DNA of 28,723 bases from an uncultured Ruminococcus sp. (GTDB taxonomy: Bacteria > Bacillota > Clostridia > Oscillospirales > Acutalibacteraceae): the NCBI GenBank assembly GCA_910585865.1, contig CAJUGO010000006.1:69070-97792 (forward strand), read 5' to 3'. Positions 16,299-23,826 of this stretch are shown here, piece by piece. The position numbers and the translations under genes were made by a program. Position 1 is the stretch's first letter; each line of letters opens with the position of its first letter. The notes under the pieces were generated by a model. It searched no databases. It saw nothing but the letters and a program-made list of their open reading frames with translations, and was not told the DNA's origin.

Positions 16299-16322
16299 TA
16301 AATCTACCTCTTATCTTGCATA

Positions 16323-16356
16323 ATTATATTAGCCGTCAAGTTCAGCACAACTGAAC
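16323..16356 (-). promoter_or_regulatory. Possible adhE promoter with an inverted repeat at the -35
   Basis: On the minus strand TTGTGC (16350-16345), 16 nt and a perfect TATAAT (16328-16323) lie just before the ribosome site. A perfect GTTCAG-5 nt-CTGAAC repeat (16340-16356) covers the -35 and could be an operator. It is not a recognisable Rex site. Confidence 0.4.
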
Positions 16357-16387
16357 ATCACAGCATATTTAGTGTATTAATTGTTAA

Positions 16388-17110
16388 TCAGTTTACTGCA
16401 GTTTCAACAAAATTAAAATTGTTTACCTTTGCATAGTTCTGTGCATAAGAACCTTTTGGAGCTTTGATTGTAATTTTGTTTGGACAGTCAGCAAAAGAAT
16501 TTTCGTTTATATTTGTTACTGTTTCGGGAATAGTCACCTCAGTAAGCTGCTGACACTGATAGAAAACAAATTCGTCTATTGATGTCAGTGTCGTGCTCTT
16601 TGGAATTACAATATTCTTAATACCTGTTGCCGAAAATGTACGTGTACCTAATTTTTTAACAGAAGTCGGAATTTCGATTTCTGTAAGCTTAGGACAGTTA
16701 AAGAACACACTGTTGCCGAATACCTGCAAATTATTTGAAAACTTTACGCTTGTAAGCTCCGGACAGCTTGAGAAAGCATAATCCTGAACTTCTTTAATTG
16801 TATCGGGCATTGTAACGCTTTTAATATCGGAACCGTTAAATACGCTCTTGCCGATTACCGTTATTTTATAGTTATTATAGGTTTCGGGAATTACAATGTC
16901 TTTGCTGGACCCTGTATATTTTGTCAGCATAAGCTCATCGCTGTCAATAATAAAAAATCCGAAGTCATCATTTTTGAGATCAGGCTCAGTTGCCGAAACA
17001 ATATATCCCGGCTCTGAATTATTATTGTTAGAACAACCGCATCCGGCAAAACCAACTGCAACCGTTGTACAAACCGCACAAGCAAGCAGTGCACATAAAA
17101 TTCTTTTCAT
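16388..17110 (-). CDS. Leucine-rich repeat (BspA-type) lipoprotein
   Basis: A 240-aa surface lipoprotein. A signal peptide with a hydrophobic core ends in a lipobox at FAGC (cysteine C24), followed by an Asn/Ser-rich linker. From about residue 60 it is made of roughly seven BspA/LRR_5 repeats of about 23 residues, with recurring patterns such as VTMPDTIKEV, IEIPTSVKKLG, IVIPKSTTL and VTIPETVTNI. Such domains usually mediate binding to host or other surfaces; the partner is unknown. The ATG has GAAAGGATCG upstream. It lies 90 nt before adhE but has no evident functional link to it. Confidence 0.9.
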   Translation of the reverse strand: MKRILCALLACAVCTTVAVGFAGCGCSNNNNSEPGYIVSATEPDLKNDDFGFFIIDSDELMLTKYTGSSKDIVIPETYNNYKITVIGKSVFNGSDIKSVTMPDTIKEVQDYAFSSCPELTSVKFSNNLQVFGNSVFFNCPKLTEIEIPTSVKKLGTRTFSATGIKNIVIPKSTTLTSIDEFVFYQCQQLTEVTIPETVTNINENSFADCPNKITIKAPKGSYAQNYAKVNNFNFVETAVN

Positions 17111-17233
17111 AGATTAACGATCCTTTCAAATGTTACATTTATCTTTATCGAGTCAAGTCCGGACTAACATCCGTTTAAATATAAAGCATATCATCATTTT
17201 AAACAGCCATTAGCTCTATTTCCGATTAATAAC

Positions 17234-17263
17234 ATTCTATCATCATTGTTAAATAATTGTCAA
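17234..17263 (-). promoter_or_regulatory. Promoter of the LRR lipoprotein gene
   Basis: On the minus strand a perfect TTGACA (17263-17258), an 18-nt spacer and TAGAAT (17239-17234). This predicts a leader of about 115 nt, which contains the palindrome AGTCCGGACT. Confidence 0.65.
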
Positions 17264-17590
17264 TGTTTTTTTAGCCTTTTTTCTACTTTTATCGGGTTTA
17301 ATAATAATTATAAAACTACAGTGATTTTCTTAAGACAAAAGTAACAAAAACATTTTAACGATTTACAAATTCCGCAATGTATGCTGTAAAAAATATTTAT
17401 TCCTGTTAAATTATGCATAACTCGCTGATTTATTTATGTATACGCCGTAAACGGTGTTTTTGCAAAACCGAACTAAAAGGGCCGTTCTGCACTTTTTAAT
17501 AACGAAATTATTTAAAATTCATCATTTTTATTGACCTGGTTAACATGATTTGGTTAATTTATGGAATTTGTCAAATTAAAACTTTTGCCG
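17264..17590. other. Intergenic region between divergent genes
   Basis: AT-rich with no credible ORF. Notable items are a weak hairpin followed by five T (17443-17461) and the heptamer TGGTTAA repeated directly 14 bp apart (17537-17543, 17551-17557) upstream of the antiporter promoter. The latter could be a regulator site. Confidence 0.4.
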
Positions 17591-17618
17591 TTGAAATTTG
17601 CCGCAATAGTGATAAAAT
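17591..17618 (+). promoter_or_regulatory. Probable promoter of the cation:proton antiporter gene
   Basis: TTGAAA (17591-17596), 16 nt and TAAAAT (17613-17618) predict a leader of about 70 nt. The leader contains the short inverted repeat GTAAGC/GCTTAC (17635-17679). Confidence 0.5.
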
Positions 17619-17696
17619 ATAGAAAGAAAAATACGTAAGCACTGATTAATACTTTTTTCTAAGATTAAGCATCGGCTTACAAAAGAGGGTAATTTT

Positions 17697-18983
17697 ATGG
17701 AATTTGATACTCTGGAAATTTTAAAGGATCTTGCCATAATCCTTGTTGCTGCAAAACTTTGCGGTTTAATTGTGCGCAAGCTTGGCGGTCCGCAGGTTGT
17801 AGGTGAAATTGTTGCGGGACTTCTTGTTGGTCCGTGCGTGCTTAATTTTGTGGATTACAACGGGTTTATTGCAGGCATGGCAGAAATAGGAGTAATTTTG
17901 CTGATGTTCTCGGCCGGTCTGGGAACAGATTTAAAGGAGCTTATAAAAACCGGTCCCGTTGCACTGCTGATTGCCGTTGCCGGTGTTGTTGTATCTGTAG
18001 CGGGCGGAGCGGCAATTTATCTGGGCTTTGGGTTCGGCACCGCCGACAGCGCAATGCTTGAAGCAATATTTATGGGAACTATCCTTGCGGCAACCTCTGT
18101 CAGCATCACTGTACAGGCACTTAAAGAAATGGGACATCTGAAAGGTAAAGTTGCAACGGCAATTTTGTCTGCAGCAATAATTGATGATGTCATCGGCATT
18201 GTTCTTCTTACTGTTGTAATAGGATTTAAAAACCCTGACATACAGCCGATAAACGTGTGCTTTAACATCGTGATTTTCTTTGCACTTGCATTTATTTTGG
18301 GATTTATTCTTTACTATCTGTTTAAATGGCTTGATAAACGCTGGCCTCATTCAAGAAGAATTCCGATTTTCGGGCTGGTTCTTTGCTTTGCCAGCGCATA
18401 TTGTGCAGATAAATTTTTCGGCATCGCCGACATTACCGGTGCATATGTCGCAGGTATTGTGCTTTGCAACATTAAAGACTCTAATTATATTGAAAGAAAA
18501 ATGGATGTAAGCTCATATATGATTTTCGGACCTGTGTTCTTTGCAAGCATAGGGCTGCAAACCAGCTTTGATAATTTTAATCTGTCCATGCTCTGGTTTT
18601 CCATTGCGCTTGTTGCAGTCGCCCTAGTTACAAAAGTTATCGGATGCGGCGGAACTGCAAAGCTGTGCCGTTTTAATATGAGCGATTCGCTCAAAATAGG
18701 CGTCGGCATGATGAACCGCGGTGAGGTGGGACTTATTGTTGCCAAAGAAGGACTGGACGCAGGGCTTATGGCTCCGCAGTTTTTCGCCCCTGTTATTATA
18801 CTTATTATAGTTTCATCACTTGCCACACCGATTTTACTTAAATTAATTTATTCAAAATGGCCTGACAAGCATATTGATGAAACTTGTGGTCAAGCCGAAA
18901 AGATTGCTGAAAATGAAAATATTCTTTCTCAGGAAGTTGTCGGGGCAACTTACAATATAACTGAGAATGAATTTCAAAAATAA
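17697..18983 (+). CDS. Cation:proton antiporter of the CPA2 family
   Basis: A 428-aa membrane protein with about twelve to thirteen membrane segments, in the Na+/H+ or K+/H+ exchanger family (NapA/KefB-like). The conserved GEIVAGLLVGP (36-46) lies in the second helix. The unwound core helix contains AATSVSIT (131-138), and the ion-binding acidic pair D163-D164 lies in SAAIIDDVIGIVL, typical of electrogenic members. There is no RCK nucleotide-binding domain, only a short hydrophilic tail after about 395. The ATG has GAGGGTAATTTT upstream. It is monocistronic with its own terminator. Which ion it moves cannot be determined. Confidence 0.92.
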   Translation: MEFDTLEILKDLAIILVAAKLCGLIVRKLGGPQVVGEIVAGLLVGPCVLNFVDYNGFIAGMAEIGVILLMFSAGLGTDLKELIKTGPVALLIAVAGVVVSVAGGAAIYLGFGFGTADSAMLEAIFMGTILAATSVSITVQALKEMGHLKGKVATAILSAAIIDDVIGIVLLTVVIGFKNPDIQPINVCFNIVIFFALAFILGFILYYLFKWLDKRWPHSRRIPIFGLVLCFASAYCADKFFGIADITGAYVAGIVLCNIKDSNYIERKMDVSSYMIFGPVFFASIGLQTSFDNFNLSMLWFSIALVAVALVTKVIGCGGTAKLCRFNMSDSLKIGVGMMNRGEVGLIVAKEGLDAGLMAPQFFAPVIILIIVSSLATPILLKLIYSKWPDKHIDETCGQAEKIAENENILSQEVVGATYNITENEFQK

Positions 18984-19001
18984 AACTAAATAAAATTAAT
19001 T

Positions 19002-19040
19002 GCCGTCTCAAAGCATTACTGTTTTGAGACGGTATTTTTA
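19002..19040 (+). terminator. Intrinsic terminator of the antiporter gene
   Basis: CCGTCTCAAA pairs with TTTTGAGACGG and is followed by TATTTTTATTT, 18 nt after the stop. Confidence 0.85.
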
Positions 19041-19156
19041 TTTATGCATTTGTAACCAATTGTAACTAAAATACCCAAAATTTCTATTTTAGAAAAAAAT
19101 TATTTAATGTTTTGACCTAAAAGTTCCTTCTTATTAGAAAAACAAGCTTAATAGGG

Positions 19157-19185
19157 TTGATTTTTTTAAACAACAGTGTTATAAT
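19157..19185 (+). promoter_or_regulatory. Promoter of the NlpC/P60 hydrolase gene
   Basis: TTGATT (19157-19162), a 17-nt spacer and a perfect TATAAT (19180-19185), about 95 nt before the start. Confidence 0.65.
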
Positions 19186-19224
19186 AGTTACAAATTTGTT
19201 AATAAGTGTTACCAATTTTGTAAT
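19177..19224 (+). promoter_or_regulatory. Phased TGTWAN half-sites at the hydrolase promoter
   Basis: TGTTAT (19177), inverted TGTAAC (19187), TGTTAA (19197) and TGTTAC (19207) start exactly 10 bp apart, with TGTAAT at 19219. A further TGTAAC pair, also 10 bp apart, is at 19051 and 19061. The half-site resembles the WalR/YycF site (TGTWAH), but WalR sites normally have a period of 11. Confidence 0.4.
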
Positions 19225-19284
19225 TTACAGGATAATTTGTTTTTCTGCGGTGTCTTATTAACATAATTATTGGAGGTTTTAGCG

Positions 19285-20847
19285 ATGCAGAGAATAAAGA
19301 AAATCACTGCAATAATACTGAGTATACTTACTCTTTCAAGTGTATGCGTGTTCGGCTCCGCATTTTCGGCAGGTGCTAAGGGCACCGGTGCAGGTCTTGC
19401 AGAATGGGCGCTCAATGCTTATTACAGTGGTTGGTCATATGTATACGGAGGCTCAACTCCGGGCGCGGTAGACTGTTCAGGTCTTATCTATTCATACTGC
19501 GGCGGCGAAAGATGCGGCGACCCGCAGCTCAATACAGCTACAGAAACAGGCTCAGTCAGCAGCGGTATTCCTAATGTACACGGTCTTGGTCTTTGGAGAC
19601 CGGGTCACGTTGGCGTATATATAGGTGACAATATGGAAGTTGATGCAAGAGGCGATGCATACGGCGTATGCTACGAGAGTATCGGCGGATATAATAACTG
19701 GACATACTGGTTTAAACTTGCCGCATGTTCATATACTGTCAACGGATGGGAAAAATTTAACGGCGATTATTATTACTACGAAAACGGCGAGTATATAGTA
19801 AACACATCCAGAACAATTGACGGCACTACATATTACTTTGATTCAAAAGGAAGATCCAGCCAAACCCCGTCTGACACTTCTTCCAGCTCATCAGGCAATT
19901 CATCATCAGGCGGCAGTTCTTCTTCAAAGCCTACTTCATGGAGAAACGGTTCAACCGGTGAAGAGGTTAAGAAAATCCAGCAGCGTCTTAAAGACCTTGG
20001 ATATTACACAGGCGATGTTGACGGAAGTTTCGGCGACGCAACAGAAAAAGCTTACAGAGAGTTTCAGAAAGCAGCCGGTCTTACAGTAGACGGAATCGCC
20101 GGTTCTGACCGTGAAGTGCTTTACTCTGATGACGCACCAAAGGCTTCTTCGGGCACAGATACAACCAAACCTTCGGACAAGCCGGAGGAACCAACTGTAC
20201 CTGATGAAAAAACAGATGAAACAAAGCCATCAGACGAAGATAAAGAAAACAATTATAAAAACGGCGACGAAAACGAAGAGGTTACAAAGATTCAGAACCA
20301 GCTTGCAGCACTTGGATACTTTGATATCGATGCAACAGGATTTTTCGGTGATTACACCGAACAGGCAGTAAAGAATTTTCAGCTTGAAAATGCACTTGAA
20401 GCAACAGGCATTATTGATAAAGCAACTTACGATGTCCTTTTTGGTGACAGTGCAGTAAAAAATCCTAATCCTACAGCAGCTGAAGCGCCGGCAGAGGCTG
20501 TTAAAGCTGCGCCTGTAGAAATGCCGGTATCAACAAGCCCTTCTGAATTTATCCTGTCTAATGCAAAAAATCAGAATTACACGGATACAGCTTCAGAGGT
20601 AGCAATAAAGACAAATAAGGTTACAAACAAAGCACTGTCAAAATCCTCCCCTGTTATAGCTTCGGCAGTAACATCATCTGTACAAAGAACTGCCAATGCA
20701 GGTCTTTGGTTTACACTTGTTGCCATAATCCTGGGTGCAGTTGCATTTGTATTTTTCCTTCGTGACAGAAAGTCATCAAGATATTCAAGATACTGTGCAA
20801 AAAAGAAAAAAAGAGTTACCAAGGCTGATTTATCGGCAAGATGGTAA
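19285..20847 (+). CDS. Secreted NlpC/P60 peptidoglycan hydrolase with two PG-binding domains and a C-terminal membrane anchor
   Basis: A 520-aa envelope protein. Signal peptide (1-33, ending near AFSAGAKG), then an NlpC/P60 cysteine peptidase domain (about 34-148) with C64 in VDCSGLIY, H108 in RPGHVGVYIG and a third polar residue, probably D120. A choline-binding-like Trp/Tyr repeat follows (154-190: WEKFNGDYYYY, TTYYFDSKG), then a Ser linker. PG_binding_1 domains lie at 225-280 and 329-388, joined by a Pro/Thr/Glu linker. A membrane helix (474-492) and a basic tail end the protein. It likely cleaves stem peptides. The start is ATG at 19285, because an upstream in-frame TTG lies inside the ribosome site GGAGG. 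Confidence 0.93.
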   Translation: MQRIKKITAIILSILTLSSVCVFGSAFSAGAKGTGAGLAEWALNAYYSGWSYVYGGSTPGAVDCSGLIYSYCGGERCGDPQLNTATETGSVSSGIPNVHGLGLWRPGHVGVYIGDNMEVDARGDAYGVCYESIGGYNNWTYWFKLAACSYTVNGWEKFNGDYYYYENGEYIVNTSRTIDGTTYYFDSKGRSSQTPSDTSSSSSGNSSSGGSSSSKPTSWRNGSTGEEVKKIQQRLKDLGYYTGDVDGSFGDATEKAYREFQKAAGLTVDGIAGSDREVLYSDDAPKASSGTDTTKPSDKPEEPTVPDEKTDETKPSDEDKENNYKNGDENEEVTKIQNQLAALGYFDIDATGFFGDYTEQAVKNFQLENALEATGIIDKATYDVLFGDSAVKNPNPTAAEAPAEAVKAAPVEMPVSTSPSEFILSNAKNQNYTDTASEVAIKTNKVTNKALSKSSPVIASAVTSSVQRTANAGLWFTLVAIILGAVAFVFFLRDRKSSRYSRYCAKKKKRVTKADLSARW

Positions 20848-20879
20848 TTAAACAATAGTTAAATAAAAAAATTAAAGAT

Positions 20880-20934
20880 GACCCGATCTCCGAAAGTTAG
20901 ACTAAAAATCTAATTTTCGGAGATCGGGTCAAAA
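20880..20934. terminator. Strong bidirectional terminator between convergent genes
   Basis: A perfect 16-bp stem beginning GACCCGATCTCCGAAA continues with TTAGA/TCTAA and is flanked by AT-rich tails on both sides. It serves the hydrolase gene on the plus strand and probably the DUF896 gene on the minus strand. Confidence 0.85.
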
Positions 20935-21003
20935 TATTTTCCGTATTTTATAAATGAGTTTTGTTATCACAGCAAACCTGTATCTTTCAGATTCCAAAAC
21001 TAA

Positions 21004-21222
21004 TTACTTATCTTCCTTTTTATATGCTTTTTTAAACGGCACCACACTGCCATCTTTTTCTTTTACGCTGACATTATCAAGCGTTGCGCTGAACTGACTG
21101 CGGATTTCTCCAAGATATATCTTATACAGTTTTTTCTGCTCCGCCTGTTCTGCTTCTGTAAGTCCCTGCTCCTTTTTTTTCTTAGCAAGCTCATTAATCC
21201 TGCTGATCATTTCCTTTTCCAT
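21004..21222 (-). CDS. DUF896 family small protein (YnzC-like)
   Basis: A 72-aa protein matching the DUF896 pattern: ISRINELAKKKKEQGLTEAE, then EQKKLYKIYLGEIRSQF. The family is small, helical and widespread in Firmicutes. B. subtilis YnzC forms a two-helix hairpin and belongs to the LexA-linked yneA region, but no SOS genes lie here. The molecular role is unknown. The ATG follows GAGGTGGATAT. It is monocistronic, convergent with the hydrolase gene and divergent from the zinc-ribbon membrane protein. Confidence 0.9.
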   Translation of the reverse strand: MEKEMISRINELAKKKKEQGLTEAEQAEQKKLYKIYLGEIRSQFSATLDNVSVKEKDGSVVPFKKAYKKEDK

Positions 21223-21256
21223 ATATCCACCTCAATTTTAAAGTTATTATATTATT

Positions 21257-21285
21257 ATAATAGCATAAACTTCAGTTTAGCTCAA
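21257..21285 (-). promoter_or_regulatory. Promoter of the DUF896 gene
   Basis: On the minus strand TTGAGC (21285-21280), 17 nt and TATTAT (21262-21257). No LexA-type box was recognised. Confidence 0.5.
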
Positions 21286-21315
21286 GTATACAATAAAAAT
21301 GTGTTTTTTGCGGCG

Positions 21316-21344
21316 TTGAAATACTGTTATCAGTATGTTATACT
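21316..21344 (+). promoter_or_regulatory. Promoter of the zinc-ribbon membrane protein gene
   Basis: TTGAAA (21316-21321), 17 nt and TATACT (21339-21344), divergent from the DUF896 promoter. Confidence 0.6.
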
Positions 21345-21377
21345 ATTACCAGACTTCAATTCGGACGAGGTGTTTAT

Positions 21378-21758
21378 ATGAAGAAATGTGAATATTGTGC
21401 CAAAGAAATTTCATATTTTGAACAGTACTGTAATGATGAATGTCATATTAACGCTAACAAATACTATGAAATGAGCGAAAAATACGGCAAACTTTTTTCT
21501 GTTATAAACGGAATTTGCGTTTTTGGTATTCCCATAGGACTTTTTGTGGCGTCTTTTTCCAATTCAATAGGAACAATTGTTTCTGTAGGAAGCTGTATCA
21601 TACTGGGAATCATGCTTATTATTCTTCCTTTTCCTACAGAAAATATGATTTCAAAATTTAAAATTCAAAAATCCATGAAAATAACCCGCATAATCGGATT
21701 AGCTTTAATCGGTCTGGGCATGCTGATTGCACTTTTTATGATTTTCTTTTTCAAATAA
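21378..21758 (+). CDS. Small zinc-ribbon membrane protein, function unknown
   Basis: A 126-aa protein with an N-terminal metal-binding motif, CEYC (4-7) and CNDEC (18-22), as in DUF2116-like zinc ribbons. Three hydrophobic segments follow (about 42-62, 66-84 and 103-125). The N-terminus is probably cytoplasmic. I do not recognise a named family for the whole protein. The ATG follows GAGGTGTTTAT. No partner gene is evident and no clear terminator follows, so it may read towards DUF378. Confidence 0.8.
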   Translation: MKKCEYCAKEISYFEQYCNDECHINANKYYEMSEKYGKLFSVINGICVFGIPIGLFVASFSNSIGTIVSVGSCIILGIMLIILPFPTENMISKFKIQKSMKITRIIGLALIGLGMLIALFMIFFFK

Positions 21759-21971
21759 TTATTTTGCGAGGCAACCGTCAAAATTTTTGAATAATTTTAA
21801 AATGAGCGTCAATAATATTATCAGTAATACTAATAACCGATAGAGATACATGGAGTTTTTAATTAGATTTTATATCAGAACAAAACTTATGAAAAAACAT
21901 GGTGCAAAATTTGCCCAACAATTTTATTGGTGTTTTTATTGCATATTAGTAAATACAAAGGAGGACTTTGA

Positions 21972-22190
21972 ATGCTTGATAAATTAGCGTTGACGCTTCT
22001 TGTCATTGGCGGTCTTAACTGGGGCTGCATAGGAATTTTTCAGTTTGACATTGTAGCGTGGCTGTGCGGAGGTCAAACCGGTATTATAAGCCGTATTGTT
22101 TATATTATTGTAGGACTTGCGGCAATATGGTGCATTTCACTTTTGTTCAGAGATACAAGAAATACCGTAGTTGAAGACTCGGCAGCTTAG
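21972..22190 (+). CDS. DUF378 family small membrane protein
   Basis: A 72-aa protein with two membrane helices and the DUF378 signature LTLLVIGGLNWGCIGIFQFD near the N-terminus, then a second helix around IVYIIVGLAAIWCISLLF. The function of the family is unknown; some members are linked to stress responses. The ATG has GGAGGACTTTGA upstream, a strong ribosome site. The 213-nt region before it contains no other ORF. Confidence 0.92.
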   Translation: MLDKLALTLLVIGGLNWGCIGIFQFDIVAWLCGGQTGIISRIVYIIVGLAAIWCISLLFRDTRNTVVEDSAA

Positions 22191-22280
22191 ACAGGCTTTA
22201 TATTGCTATATATTTTTACGGATAACCGCCAACATAGCTATCTGTGCAAAAATCAAAGCTTGATACAGTAAACCTTATAT

Positions 22281-22313
22281 AAAAACAGCGGCAGAAATTA
22301 TGTTCTGCCGCTG
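22281..22313 (-). terminator. Terminator of ackA, probably bidirectional
   Basis: CAGCGGCAGAA pairs with TTCTGCCGCTG and is followed on the minus strand by TTTTTAT. It lies between the convergent DUF378 and ackA genes. Confidence 0.85.
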
Positions 22314-22355
22314 TAATTTTATCAGTTTTGATTATAATTATTACTGTTTTAATCT

Positions 22356-23564
22356 TTACAAAGTTTCAACAATTGCCTTGGTGTCTCTTGCAATAACCAT
22401 TTCTTCGTCAGTTGCTATAAGCTCAACACGAATCTTGGAATCCGGAGCAGACAATGTGCCCGTTACTCCCCTCATTGCCTTGGCATTAAATGCTTTGTCA
22501 AGCTTAACGCCGATACATGCCAGATAATCACAAACCTTTTCTCTGAGCTGCGGCTGATTCTCTCCCAGTCCCGCTGTAAACACAATGCCGTCACATCCGC
22601 CAAGCACTACATAGTAACTTCCTATGTATTTAGCAATCTGATAGTACAGCATCTCATGAGCAAGGTGTGCTCTCATGTCTCCGTTTGCTTCTGCTGCGGA
22701 AACGTCTCTGTCATCAGATGATACTCCTGAAACACCCAATAATCCCGATTGTTTGTTAAGAAGATCTGAGACCTCCTGAGGAGTAAGATGTTCCTTTTCA
22801 GCAATAAATGTTACTACAGAAGGATCAAGCGAACCCGAGCGTGTACCCATCATAAATCCGCCGAGAGGAGTAAGTCCCATTGTTGTGTCAACAACCTTGC
22901 CGTTTTTGATTGCGGAAATTGAGGAGCCGTTTCCTATATGACAGGTAATCAACTTTAAGTCGCCTTCTTTTTTGCCCATAATCTCTGTCATTTTATCAGT
23001 TACATAACGGTGTGATGTTCCGTGGAAACCATATTTGCGGACGCCGAATTTTTCATAGTATTTATAAGGAAGTGCATACATATATGCTTTTTCGGGCATT
23101 GTCTGGTGAAATGCTGTATCAAACACTACAACTTGCGGAACTTTTGCACCGAAAACTTTAGTACAAGCCTCTATACCCTGAAGATTTGCAGGGTTATGAA
23201 GTGGAGCAAGAGAAGCAAGCTCCTTAATTTTATTGATAACAGCATTATTTACAAGTACAGATTTATCAAAATATGAACCGCCCTGCACAACCCTGTGTCC
23301 GATAGCAGAAACCTCTGACAATTCTTTGATTGCACCATGCTCAGGATCTACAAGTGCATTTTTTACTGCTTCAAAGGCTTGTGTATGATTAAGCATCTGT
23401 GTTTTACGTTCAATTTTTTGTCCGCTTCCGTTCTTGAATCCTATAAAAGAACCGTCAGTACCTATTCTTTCGCAGTTGCCTTTAAACAAAACAGCTTCAT
23501 TATCAGCGTCAATAAGCTGAAACTTTAGAGATGAACTGCCTGCGTTGATTACAAGAATTTTCAT
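22356..23564 (-). CDS. ackA: Acetate kinase
   Basis: Interconverts acetyl phosphate plus ADP with acetate plus ATP, the energy-yielding step of acetate fermentation. Family motifs are N7 in VINAGSSSLK, R91 in GHRVVQGG, D149 in VVFDTAFHQTMP, YGFHGTSHRYV (H181) and CHIGNGSSI. At 402 aa the length is standard. The ATG has AAAGGGGACG upstream. No pta gene adjoins it, although ackA and pta are often paired. The divergent neighbour is tmcAL, which uses acetate. Confidence 0.98.
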   Translation of the reverse strand: MKILVINAGSSSLKFQLIDADNEAVLFKGNCERIGTDGSFIGFKNGSGQKIERKTQMLNHTQAFEAVKNALVDPEHGAIKELSEVSAIGHRVVQGGSYFDKSVLVNNAVINKIKELASLAPLHNPANLQGIEACTKVFGAKVPQVVVFDTAFHQTMPEKAYMYALPYKYYEKFGVRKYGFHGTSHRYVTDKMTEIMGKKEGDLKLITCHIGNGSSISAIKNGKVVDTTMGLTPLGGFMMGTRSGSLDPSVVTFIAEKEHLTPQEVSDLLNKQSGLLGVSGVSSDDRDVSAAEANGDMRAHLAHEMLYYQIAKYIGSYYVVLGGCDGIVFTAGLGENQPQLREKVCDYLACIGVKLDKAFNAKAMRGVTGTLSAPDSKIRVELIATDEEMVIARDTKAIVETL

Positions 23565-23826
23565 TTGTTTCGTCCCCTTTAATAATATTGATAAGATAAT
23601 AATTTTATTATATAATATTTACCATGGCTTGTTTAATAAACGGCATAATGCACAAATAACAAGAATCTTTTTGCCAGGCAGAGCATTGATAACATTCCCT
23701 TTACAACAGCACAATAACTCTGCTGTCCTGACAAATACAGGTAAAATCAATTACTATTATGATACTCCAAAATCTTAAGGTTTTCAAGGTTTTTTTATAA
23801 TATATGCATAAAAGGGGCTGAATACA
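23565..23826. promoter_or_regulatory. Divergent promoter region of ackA and tmcAL
   Basis: A perfect TATAAT for ackA lies on the minus strand at 23612-23607. A perfect TATAAT for tmcAL lies on the plus strand at 23796-23801. Neither has a good -35. No ORF with a ribosome site is seen. Confidence 0.4.

Noticed and set aside
16360..16400. Rex repressor site upstream of adhE (TTGTTAA at 16381)
   Set aside because: Only one half fits the TTGTTAA-N4-TTAACAA consensus, and the second half is poor and lies in the preceding gene.
17619..17696. Riboswitch in the antiporter leader
   Set aside because: Only a short GTAAGC/GCTTAC pair is visible, and I recognise none of the conserved cores of known riboswitch classes.
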